The notes beneath the pieces are model-generated. The model was not told the DNA's origin and did no database searches. It worked only from the letters and a program-made list of their open reading frames with translations. Positions 1-10,799 of a DNA stretch of 64,000 nt are shown here, in pieces. Numbering within the stretch: the stretch's first letter is position 1; the number at the start of each line of letters is the position of its first letter. Source of the DNA: Physcomitrium patens (taxonomy: Eukaryota > Streptophyta > Bryopsida > Funariales > Funariaceae); assembly GCF_000002425.4 (NCBI RefSeq), contig NC_037275.1:7073777-7137776 (forward strand), in the 5' to 3' direction. The position numbers were made by a program, and so were the translations under genes.

Positions 1-1091
1 GAACTTTGGAAGGAAAATTTCCACGACCATTGGAAACATGTCAAAATCCAAACTCCCAAAAGCAGCTCCACTTCAACGAACGAAAAACAGCATATCATCC
101 AATGAATGAATGATAAGAAGTGTTCTCCATCTACCTGCTTGTGGAATAGAGCCATGGGTGTTTTTGTGACTAGATTTTCAACCCCTCAACAAAAACAACA
201 ACAACAAATAATAATAATAACAATAATCAGATCATGATAAGTTGAATTTGTGCCCAAAGTGGGGCAAGCTAATCAGGCAGTCCATCAAATAACTGCCTTT
301 CTAGAAGCTTCCACCCAACATTTGCCGCAGCTTCCAGGAAGGTTCAATGATGGCAAGGAGCAAGGGAAGGATGGAGGATGCTGACATGGCATAACTTGAC
401 CCCTCCAGCTGGCATGTTCAAATGTTAGTCTAAATCCAGGTCAGCATGGTTTTTCTAAATGGCATTCTTATGAAATAATTAGTTATTTAATGATTTATTG
501 ATTGATTGTGAGTGCGTATGAAACCAATGATGATTACCTATTTTTCTGAAGAAGATTAAAAAATTAAAATTTTAAATAAAACATTCATATCTTTGTTATC
601 ATAGTATGTTGTCATTTGGCTTTTAAAGTATACAAAATTCCTTTTTTGTTGATAATTTCTGAAGAATGCTTGTTGGAATATCTTTACGTGAATATTGAGG
701 TGCATTTTGAGTTTAGAATATGCAAGAAATAAGGAATTGTCGAAGCACATGAATTTAATTGGAAAATTTTGGAGTTTCTAAAATATGCTAATGAAATGAT
801 TGCTAAAAATTTATATTCTATTTGGAGGTTTTAGAAATAAAGTCCAAACTTAATCATGTGGGTTTATTTTATTTTATTTTGTTTCCACTAAAAATACACT
901 CAGAATGAGCTTAGTCAATGGGATTCAAATCAATAAATATGTGAAAATGTGGTTTTTACTCATGATTATAAAGTGGTGAATGCTTTATTTCATATCTTTG
1001 TGATAAAAAAAACCAAGGTAGATTTTAAACTATTTTATAAATAATGAGGATAACATAATTTTTTATAGCAAAAAGCACTTATTCATACGTC

Positions 1092-1129
<38 letters not shown>

Positions 1130-2249
1130 CATATAATTCATTTTTCTTACGTTTTTAAACAATATTTTAAACTTTGGATTTTAAAGTTTCTGTACAATAT
1201 CTGAATTTACTTTATAATTTTATGTTTGAAATTTTTTATGTATCGTTTTTATAATTTCCCTCATCAAATATTCTCATCTTCGATATGTAATCAAAAAAGT
1301 CTAAATGTATTACTTGTGCCAACTCAATGAATCCAAAATTTTCTTGACTCAACTTTGCTTCAAGATAAGCATTATATTAGTAAACATCAACAGTTTATAT
1401 TTTTATGAATTCTTTGTTCTTTAAAATCTTGATGTTTTCAGAAAGAAAAAAAATTGGGCATTTCAAACCTTGCTTTCTTATTCCTTCAAATGATATTTTT
1501 AACTTTTTATATGATGAGTTAATAAAATAAGAATTTTAGTAATTTTTTCATTTTACAAAATTATAACATTTAATTCTTTTCCTTTTCCTTTATTCTTCTT
1601 TCTTATATGCTGAAAATTTATTTTAGAAACAATTTTCTTGTTCATTTAAAATCTGGAAGGCTTTGAAATTTCACAAACAATCGCAGCGGAAGTACAATAT
1701 TGATTTTATTCTACACTTTTACAAATAATACCCTATTAAATAGTCAGACGGTTTACTGCTTATGTTAATATTCATGATACATTTATTTTGATAAAATGAT
1801 TTTATCATGGATCCATACACAACATTCCGTAAATTTTGGAAGGCTACATTTATAATCCTTTGCCATAGAATTTGTATTTAGTCGAATGGTGGTAGAAATA
1901 AAATTTAGTATGATCATCAGCATTGCATTTATAAAAGGTAAAATAAGAGAATACAGTAAAAATGGTAATTGCGTGGCATGGATGATAATGCATGAAATAT
2001 TATTACACTAGCCATGAGCATTCATATTAACAAAGAAATCTTACCAAATTATTTTAAATTTACACATGGTTCTTACAGAGATTTTGTATTAACTTGACTT
2101 GAATGGATTTCTGATTTCACAGTGTGGTTGCACTAGAAAAAATAAAAAATATCATGCACTAATTATTGTACTACATCTAATCTAAACATCCGGCACAGCT
2201 CATCTAATGCTGACGATGATAATCACGGAATGTTGTGTATGGAGATCAA
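1..2249. other. AT-rich intergenic DNA, no gene seen
   Basis: Very AT-rich sequence with no ORF that looks coding. A GC-richer patch at about 290-420 could be the edge of something to the left, but no domain is visible. An alternating AT then GT dinucleotide tract lies at about 1092-1130. The 3' flank of the delta-tubulin gene falls in the last few hundred bases. Confidence 0.6.
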
Positions 2250-4442
2250 TTATAGAGCGAGATAGCGCGAAATGATATCTTCCACAGTCGTAAAAGCTTC
2301 CTCGAACGTCGAGATCTCCATGCCAAACTTGAAGTACTGGTGCAAGTATGCTCGTGATGCAAACATCCCGTACGCCCTGGAGAGAGCCCTGAATGTGCAC
2401 ATTACAGTCGACTGACAATTGCATAGTAAACCTGCTGACATTTCATACTTGCCGAGCTTGGCAGGATTCACAGCGACGCTCAAGTGATCCACTGACCAGA
2501 CAGGGTAAAGGCTCTCGTGCTCGAATCTGCTCACATCTGCGGTGAGGCTACCGCTTCCCCTCAACACTAACATGTTGGCAAGACATCGGTTGACATTCGG
2601 GGTGTTACCGAATCGTGACACCTTTGAACCCAACAAGGTATCTTTCTTTGCTGACGGCAAGATCAAGTCCAGATCAAAATCTCCAAGAGCTTCAGTCATA
2701 AGCATTTGTTGTAACTGTTTAATTTGTGCTCCCCAATTGAAGGTGGTGAAATTCAATGACTTATTTGAAATCTGCAGTTATTCAAATACAACCAAACAAT
2801 TCAGCTTCGTCATAATGGCAGAGGATTGTGCCCTGAAAGAAAACTTTCTGGGAGAATAAGGTGTTGCATTAAATGACTTACCTGTGGAGTAAATCTCAAA
2901 GAGAGCATGCGATATCCAGGATGAGCACACAATTTTGACACCAAATCGGATAGTAAGCGGACAGGCATTCCAGCTCCGTATATTCCACCCTTAATACCAT
3001 CCTCATCCTCATATTGACCTTTGTCTCGGAATGTCTTTCGGGGATGCTCGTTCCGTTCAGAGGGACAAACTGTTCGCCATGAGGCAGGGAGGAATATGGA
3101 CGCCAGAGAATTAGCTACCACGTCATTCATGTGATCAAAAGACGACCTTGGTATTCCAAGAGTTTTTCTACATATAGACGAGAGGGCATCATTCTGCGAG
3201 ATGATGATGCCGTCGGCCGATTCTTGGAGTTTCGCTAGTGTGAGCAGCGCATTGTAGTTCTGCACAATGACCTCGCCACTTTCATATGGCCAGATGCAGT
3301 GGCTCAGGACACATTTGGATGGGTACTCATCCTTCAGCAGCTCTGTCACGTATGCACCTGCATGTGCATGGAAGTAGGCCACTTTCGCTTAAAGGGAATG
3401 GGGGGAACCTAAAGCTGGATTTAGAAGTGATTGAATTCCACATTACGCACATCCCATGAATAATGAAGAAACTGTGAACACATACCAAGGCCGGAACCAG
3501 TACCGCCAGCCATGCTTTGTGCGGTCAGAAAACCACCAAACATGTCACATGCCTCCACCTGAAAAAATTGATTTGAATCATGCTATGAAGCAGAAGAGCC
3601 AGGTCTTGAGGTTCGGATGTGCACCCGGATCACTTGCCCAAATGTATAGTGATCAGGCGCTTACAGAACAACCAGCGACTCTCCTAACATAATTTTTGGG
3701 CAGCAAGTTACCGTGAGCAAGTTTGTCCGGTTGATTTTAATAAGTTCATCTTAGCACCACCTGCTGTTCTCGTGTGGGCTGAAAATTACGAGCGCACATT
3801 CAACGAGTAGAGCAGTGTTAAAGCTGATTAAGGATCTCCACAGGACGCTTTGCTGCATAGCTAAAAGCACACACCTCTGCAGTTTGACTGGTTTTCAAAG
3901 AAAAAGAATTGTATGATCAGTGAGAGAATTATGGGTGTAAGGACCTAACTCAAGCCGAATAACATTTGAGATTGCTTCGCTGCATCGTGGCCCATGGACG
4001 TAGTACCCTCGAGCCCAATTGTTTCCTGACCCGCTCTCTTGCGTCACCTGACGATATGGGCAAAACTTCCAAGATGTTTCACTGCGCTGATTCAATCCTT
4101 CTACTCGCTTTATTGCTGACGAGATCACCTTCAAGAGAGTAGTTCCACATCACAAAAATTTACATGCAGGAGCAAAAAGTCAACATTCCTTCTTCAATGA
4201 AGGCGAAGGGGGTCATAGATTATTTTTCCTCAATATTAAACTGCAAATGTATGTACCTTTGGTTCCATGTCAATGAGAACAGCCCGCGCTACACGGCCTC
4301 CCTTAGTACCCTCTCTGAAAAACCCGCTATTCTGCATGGTTGGATTAGATAAGTTGGCGAGAGCAGTGAAGAAGGAAGTATAGAGCTGATTTCCTCCCTG
4401 GCCCAGTTGCACCACTACACAGGATGCGGACGACGATTCCAT
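2250..4442 (-). CDS. TUBD1: delta-tubulin, five exons (one donor site abnormal)
   Basis: Delta-tubulin is a basal-body and centriole tubulin needed for triplet microtubules, so it is expected in plants with motile sperm. Exons read on the minus strand: 4442-4257, 4128-3949, 3558-3486, 3357-2882 and 2771-2250, together 1437 nt (478 residues), close to family length. Seen: the N-terminal GTP-binding motif QLGQGGNQ (the family usually has Cys where Gly stands here), AVLIDMEPK, the delta-type SGSGNNWARGYYVHGPR, the tubulin signature GGTGSG in exon 3, WPYESGEVIVQNYN, and NFTTFNWG in exon 5. Exons 1, 3 and 4 end in GT and all exons 2-5 start after AG. After exon 2 the sequence is GAG then TTAGGT, so the expected GT is TT. 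Joining at that point keeps the frame and the family sequence (NVIRLE-VEACD). The gene may be functional with an unusual site, a damaged allele, or may carry an assembly error. Confidence 0.88.
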
Positions 4443-4629
4443 CCGACTTAACAGTCTGTTTGCAGCTTTTTTAAAAGAGGTGAAGTTCAAAAAACTACTC
4501 TGCATGTTCTGCACCGTGCAATCTTACGCGTGCTGTTGGATAGTGCAACATCAATCCCTAGAGTTTATAGAGCGTTCAATATTGGCATTACGTTGACACT
4601 GTATAAAGGCAACACGTCGAGCTCTCCTT

Positions 4630-5150
4630 TTAGGTACGCCTTTTCTGATTCCTGAACTTTTTGGTACCAGAGTCACACCAACCTGAGTGATCACAGTTAA
4701 GGAAGATGGGCCCCGTTTGATACACTACCCCAAATTGCAAGAGCAAGTTAGCATTGCGAAATGTGCCCGATTCTGAACAATGTTCAATAACAAAACCCTT
4801 CGGACAATCATGAATGCATCTCGATGTCAGAAACAATACCAAAGCAAACCAAAACAAGAAGATGCTCAACTTGTGAAGAACAAGAATCAGGTTTGTGCCA
4901 GATCCACAATCAGTGTAATCATTGAATTGATTCTTGACGAGTACGTGTGCTCCATTGCAATCACACTCCAGCTCTCTCTCCTCATCCATCTCGTAAAAAC
5001 AATCTTCCAACCCTTCAGATATCTCCAATGAACCATATTTCACAAAATCAAAAGGCACAACAGCCCCAACTCGTATCTCCAGTCGTTCTGATCCATCACT
5101 AGAAATGATCTGGCGCTTGTCGATGGTATATAACACCCTGAAAAGATCGG
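4630..5150 (-). CDS. unrecognised acidic protein with one membrane segment
   Basis: An open frame of about 170 codons, GC-richer than the flanks, preceded on the minus strand by a polypyrimidine stretch and AG near 5151, which fits a splice acceptor. It holds an acidic stretch (EGLEDCFYEMDEERELECDC), a single hydrophobic segment of about 20 residues (around LHKLSIFLFWFALVLFL), then a Cys-containing tail (RCIHDCPKGFVIEHC). I do not recognise the family. It runs toward delta-tubulin on the same strand and stops 187 bp before that start codon. An upstream exon may lie within 5197-5466, where a minus-strand frame is open and a GTAAGT donor occurs, but the phase does not join cleanly, so that part may be 5' UTR. 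Confidence 0.45.
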
Positions 5151-5196
5151 TGGGGAGAGCGGGTGAACCTAGCTAGGATTTAATGCCAGCCCCCTA

Positions 5197-5466
5197 TCAA
5201 CCACCAAACAAAGCAACACTTACGCCCTCTCCCAACTCGGAACAACCTTCCGATTTAACCTGCGGCACTCCCACTCTATCGAATTTCTGCGTTTTTGTGA
5301 GTTTTGCAACACCACTCCTCTGCCCCACACCGCAAGACCTCCGATCCCGTTCGTTTCGAACACATTCCACCGCCATTATTTGGCCCGCCTTGGAATTAAC
5401 GCCTCCGATTTTGATTCTGTCTTTGCTAAGGCGGATGTGCTTCATAATAAACATGTGTCTCCTCAA
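5197..5466 (-). other. possible 5' exon or UTR of the 4630-5150 gene
   Basis: A minus-strand open frame of 89 codons, basic in character, ending near a good donor (GGC followed by GTAAGTG) and lying just upstream of the acceptor at about 5151. Joining the two gives a frame conflict, so I cannot show that it is translated. No domain recognised. Confidence 0.3.
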
Positions 5467-5519
5467 GAGTAGGATTTCTAAACCGGGGATTGGACTACGG
5501 AAAGACTAAGCAAAGAATG

Positions 5520-7428
5520 AGGGTGTTGGCAATTAATTTCCAAGGGGGGTTGAAGATGCTGGTGGGAAATAATTAGAAAATAAAATCACATTTAAAAAGA
5601 AAAGATAAGAAAAAAAGCATGAGTTATTATAAATCCACTTTAAAGTTCAGTACCCTACATACAAAACAAGTGTTTTACTTTTTTCTTGTTTCTTGATTTG
5701 AAAAAGCTATGTTACATTTGGTTGTTGATTTATTTTTTAAAACTTCTATTTATACAAAGAATTTGGTTATTAAAGTTGCATTCACTTACATGTAAAACAA
5801 AACATTTTGTGTGCAATATGGCTAATGCAAAGAGTGTTTTTATATTTTTCTATATAGATTTTTTTTTTTTTTTTTTTTTTTTTTCAAAAAATTGATTGTT
5901 GTTATTTTTTTATTATGTTGTATTTTATATTATTATTATTATTCATTGTTTTTGCTAAACTTAATGGTTTGATAAGTCTACTCTAAAAGTAATCACAGTT
6001 TAGAATGATGTTGGAATCAATGACTTCGATTGATTATTGAATTATTTAAGTTTTTATTTTACAAACCTATTGAATAAATTTACTGAATCAATTTCCTGCA
6101 CAGAAAATTTGTTAAAATTCAAAAAATATTAATATACAATTATGCTTAAATCTTTTTTAAATCTTAATTTTCTATTTTTAGATTCAATAAAATTTATTCA
6201 AAATTTAAAAAAATTGGTTAACATACAAGATTTTATACTTGTTAAATATATTAATAGGATATTGCTAAAAAATTGTAAGAATAATTAATAAAATTAATTG
6301 ACACTTATATTAGATATTGACAAAGACACATTTTGATTGGATGTTGAGAAAGGATTTTGAGAGCTTAATGAATGCAAAGTGGTTGAGGCATGGGTATCTC
6401 CAAGAACCAAGTTATTGGGATTCAATTATAGTTTTTTTACTAACCAAATTAAAATGGATTTTTTCCAGCCTTTCTTCATGGAGAAGGATGTGTGCATTGC
6501 AATCCAAGCACAATCAAAGGTGTGGTGGAGCATCAATAATGTAGTGTTACTGGAGGTATAATTTTGACTTAGGAGAATTGGCTATGGTTTGGAGTGGAGG
6601 CAATTGTGAATTGGTGCAATAGAAGATGTGAGGTAGGATTGTAGAAATGATACAATGAGCAAAGGATGATGAGTAAGGTGGTTGTGGCACCTATATAAAA
6701 ATTAGTAGAGGGCGTGGTTGTGGACAAGGAGAAAGAAAATAGGATGGAGATTGAGCAAAGTTTAGAGGAATTGATGGAGGAGATTGGAACAATAAAGAAG
6801 GAAGGAAATTATTGCATAAAATGCTTGAAATGGCAAGAGTAATTTTGGCCAAGTTAGAAGAATATAAGTTGTTTGTTAATATGTCTTAATTCTCTTCTAA
6901 ATGATTTTGTATGGATAATAATACTTGGATGAAGTTTCTATCTTAACAAGTTTGTTGATTGTATTGGTTTTGTTTATTTTAATTAATTCACAATCATTTG
7001 CAAAAGAACTTGATAGCTTTGTAATTGTGTAGTAATATTGGTTATTGAATGAAAGGACATGAACAATTACTTGATTGAAATTTTGTATTGTTTAGATTAA
7101 GATAAACAATTAATTGAGAAGAGCTTTGCACTATTTGCATTAATATCATATCAAAGAGCAAAGAGACATATAAGAATATCAAATTATATAGAAATTTTGT
7201 TTATTTAATTGATTTTATGATCAATTATTGCAACTCTTTACTAGCCAAGTTGATGCCATAACAAATGAGAATGACAACTTCGGGGAGCTTGATAAAGATA
7301 TCATTATTTTTTAGATAAGCAATCTCATCAATCAATGACAACAAGTTCATTCAACTTAAGTTCCAAAGCTATCACTTGCCTTTTCAACACAATACTATTC
7401 TTGGAAGAGCATTGTTGTTATATTATGT
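5520..7428. other. AT-rich intergenic DNA with a weak ORF remnant
   Basis: Mostly AT-rich. A poly-T run of about 26 bases lies at 5859-5884. A slightly GC-richer patch at about 6317-6850 has two short overlapping plus-strand frames (6317-6544 and 6379-6561) and then many stops. It looks like a decayed transposon or gene fragment, but I recognise no domain. Confidence 0.45.
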
Positions 7429-8635
7429 AAAATCTTATTTGAGAATGCATTAGACAATTTGCTCTAGAAAATAAATTAGAGATTGTAAGAACAAGGTCTT
7501 AACAACTCTAATAAGATCATAAATAAATTTCAATTAAATCTTAAAAATTCTAATCAAATCCAAATAAATTCTTAAATTTTTCATAAAAGAAAAAAAAAAA
7601 TCTTAAAGAATTTTATGAAAATCCAAAGAAATAATAAAGAAATTCTTTAAAATTATTAAAAATAAAATTCAAAATAAATCTTAATAAAATCTTAAATAAA
7701 TCCTAAATAAATCTAAATCAAATATTAATTAAATATTAAATTATAATTACTAATAAAATATTAAATTCTAATTACTAATCAAATCCTAAAATTTAAATAT
7801 TAATCAAATTTTAATTAAATATTAGTAAAATCCTAATAAAATCTCATCAAATCTTGAAAAAAAAGTAAAACCTTGGTAATTAATAATTTAATTTTTGATT
7901 TAAACTCAAAATTTATACACCTTTCAATCTATAAATTAAAAATAAGAAAAAATATTTTGAAGAAGATTAACTATAAAAATATGAAATAATCTTGATAATT
8001 TGCTTAAGTGTATGCCAACTTTCTTCTCCAACCTTGATGCTACTTTTCTAGACCTAGAATCTCTTGATTCTATTATTTAATTGCTTTTAAAATTATAACT
8101 ATTGTAGATAATTAAGTTTGCTACTAGTTCACAAATTTTTACTTCAATCCAACTAATGTATTTTTACAATTCTTAGAAATCTTCACTAGTCCTTCAAACT
8201 TTAATTTCTAAGATTTTAATATATTTTAATTTTAATAACCTTTAAATGAACTATTTAATTTAGTTCAAATTTATAATACACATTTAAAACAACTATGATT
8301 ATATAACTACAAAATTCCATCTATAGACCTATTATCAATGTTCTAAAATTTTCTAAAGTATAAATCCTTTATAATTCTCAAAAAACCAGAAGTATTCCAA
8401 AAACTTGTAACTTTGTAAAGTCTTTAAAAATTCATTACAAACTTAAATAACTCAAAACCAATACTTTAAAAACCTCTCTCTATTTTTCTTTCAAATCTTT
8501 ATCTTTAATCAACCAAATAATCCTAAAATTTCTATAGATATAAGCAGTTTTGTGCCTTAGGATTTGATTTTGACCTTGATTCACGATTGGTCCTCTTTAG
8601 ATATCAATTCTTGATTTTTTAAGATAAATTTTGCT

Positions 8636-8690
<55 letters not shown>

Positions 8691-8900
8691 AAGATACTTA
8701 TAATAGTTTTTTTAATTTTAATTTTATTTAATTTTAATTTTTTTATCTACTTTGTATTACTTCATTAATAGTTATAGAAAATAAGTAGAAGTCTATTTTG
8801 TAAAGAGGCAACATTAACACTTACCAATTTTACTATGTCATTGACTATTATTTATACTTCTAAGGTAATCTGCTACAATAATTTTAATTAAGTTCTTTTA

Positions 8901-8930
<30 letters not shown>
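7429..8930 (+). repeat. repeat F, copy 1 (inverted partner of 10.8-12.27 kb)
   Basis: An AT-rich repeat with no coding capacity whose diverged reverse complement is at about 10800-12271. Matching anchors include the start (TATTATGTAAAATCTTATTT here), a long middle of degenerate AATCCTAAAT-like units, TTTGGTTGATTAAAG near 8495-8515, AGATAAATTTTGCTA near 8620, and ATAAGTAGAAGTC near 8785. A long AT dinucleotide tract (8639-8688) interrupts it. The TG start and lack of ORFs would fit a solo LTR of an unidentified element; a non-autonomous DNA element is also possible. Ends are approximate. Confidence 0.55.

Positions 8931-8940
<10 letters not shown>
8639..8940. repeat. AT dinucleotide microsatellites
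   Basis: Two runs of alternating AT, at about 8639-8688 and 8905-8940, separated by ordinary AT-rich sequence. Confidence 0.9.
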
Positions 8941-8942
<2 letters not shown>

Positions 8943-9389
8943 CTTTTACCTAATAGTTTTATTACAATACAATATCACATTCTCTAATTGTAGCAAAAGA
9001 ATACTATTATAAGTAAATGTGAAAGATTAGATATTTGAAAAGAAAAGAAAAGGCTATACCTTTAGACAATAACAGCCAAGTTGTAAGGAAGGTAAAACAA
9101 GAAGTAATTATTTGGTGTATTAATGTCCATTCTAAAAGTCATTATTAGTTCAATTTTTTTTTATTGCTTGCTAAAATAATTTATAGAAATTTAAGATGTA
9201 TAAGTATTTTTTTTTCAAGTATTGTTGTAGATGCTTTGTAATTAACCTTATTTACTTAGTTTTTGAAGATTTGTGCTTGGTCTACAAATTTCTAATGCTT
9301 GAAAAGATATAATGCAATGTTAATTGTAAGTATTTGAATACAACATGCCACATCAAAATAATCATTCCAAAGTGCTTATCAATTACACA

Positions 9390-9699
9390 TCAAAATCAAA
9401 TATCATTCTAATATTTATTTATTTGATTAAATAGAAATAGATAACAGAAGATTTATTTCATATATTTTTTAAAGGTGTTTTTTAGAAGCTTCATAGAAAT
9501 TAATTTAACCTTACATGTATTTATAGTTGATTGATAGATTAGAAACTTAATCAATAACTTAATCACCTATTGGTAGCTTTTGGAAGAAACTAATTATGTA
9601 TCATACATATAGAAAACTTGCCTTACAAGTTAAGATATATATCTTATAAAATCAATACATTTTAGAGGTCCTATAAGATATTATCATATAGCTCCTAGT
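9390..9699 (+). repeat. relict LTR G, left part (C/D family)
   Basis: The sequence aligns with the first half of the LTR of elements C and D: it shares AGAAGCTTCATAG near 9486, GAAAACTTGCCTTACAAGTTAAG near 9612 and GAGGTCCTATA near 9665. It breaks off at CTCCTAGT, and the alignment resumes at 37243 after the whole A element. It is more diverged than C or D, so it is an older member of that family. I see no internal domain next to it, so a solo LTR is the simplest reading. Confidence 0.7.
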
Positions 9700-10267
9700 T
9701 GAAACATAACCAATCTATTTTAAGTATCCAAGATCCTTCTAATCCATAGTAACATAAAACCTCATCACAAGATAGGTCAAACTAGATCAAAACAAAATTG
9801 AACAGAACTAAATAGAATGGGACACAAAAGACAAAACTAAGTAATCAAAATTAAATCAAAAGAGAACAAAACAAGAAGATATAAAATTCAATCATATTAA
9901 GAGAAAAGATCCAAAGCTATACCTGATCAGATGCTCCAAAATACCTTGGCTAATCTTATTTATACTTTGTTCTACTACCCTAGATTTTCTAAAATATTCC
10001 TAGGTATTAGATTCCACTTAGATAACTACCTTAAACTCCTTCTAGAAGGTTCTATAATAGGCCCTACATAAATAATCATTCTAAATTTTTTTTAGAAAGT
10101 TTTATGGTAGATCCTATCTAAATAATCATCTTAAATTCTTTCTTAAATGTTTTACAATAGATCCTACGTGGTCTACTAACCTAAATCAAATTCTAGAAAC
10201 TTCTATGGTTTTAACTATTTATCCCTATGTGTCAATAATACAAATATCTTATCTATACCCTATTACA
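9700..10267 (-). repeat. element A 3' LTR
   Basis: 568 bp, matching 36725-37242 with scattered substitutions and indels. It starts TG and ends CA in the window orientation. It contains a perfect three-unit heat-shock-type array TTCTAGAAGGTTC at 10040-10052; the other LTR has lost one of its bases there. The purine-rich tract expected upstream of a 3' LTR on the minus strand lies just beyond 10267 (AGAGAAGGA in minus orientation). Confidence 0.85.
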
Positions 10268-10289
10268 ATTAATCCTTCTCTATTAATGA

Positions 10290-10790
10290 GGAATGTCCTC
10301 TTTTTGCTTCCAATGGTATTTCCAAATTATCTCTTGGCAATGGATGAGATTTTGTACATATTCTTACAATGCATTGTGGATGGGATAACCTTTCCAAAGA
10401 ACTTTGTATTGAAGTTGTGGATGCCAACTACCATAGCAAAGGTAGCAATGCTCTAAAATGATGTCTACTTCATATTCTTGTTAGTCATCAACTATAATTA
10501 GTGGTGGTGGTGGTTGGTATCGATTTGGAGAATAATTTGGCTCTATATGAAATTCCTTTAGTTATGAAATATGAAAGACTATATAAATCAAAATATGTGG
10601 CGGAAGCTCAAGGCTTTATGTAACATCAGAAATCATTGTAGGAATGTGAAAAGGTCCAAGCCACCAATGTGTTAGTTTATGGATTTGGATTAATGTAATA
10701 AGTGGTAAGTTGGTATTGGAGAGTAATACCTGATCACCTTCTTAGAAGGACTTGTGTTGCAGGTGTCATATTGTAACATGACTATATGGT
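10290..10790 (-). pseudogene. element A integrase C-terminus with chromodomain
   Basis: Minus-strand translation with several stops still shows the integrase tail: GDQVLLS, then WWLGPF, then LELPPH. This is followed by EYEVD and QYKVLWKGYPIH, the core of a chromodomain, which in chromoviruses steers integration to marked chromatin. It is separated from the rest of the integrase by repeat F2 and element B. Confidence 0.7.
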
Positions 10791-10799
10791 GAAAAATAA

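Noticed and set aside
5859..5884. Poly-T run as the tail of a minus-strand retroposon (SINE or processed gene)
   Set aside because: No coding or RNA-derived sequence follows on the expected side, and similar runs occur elsewhere in the AT-rich spacers.
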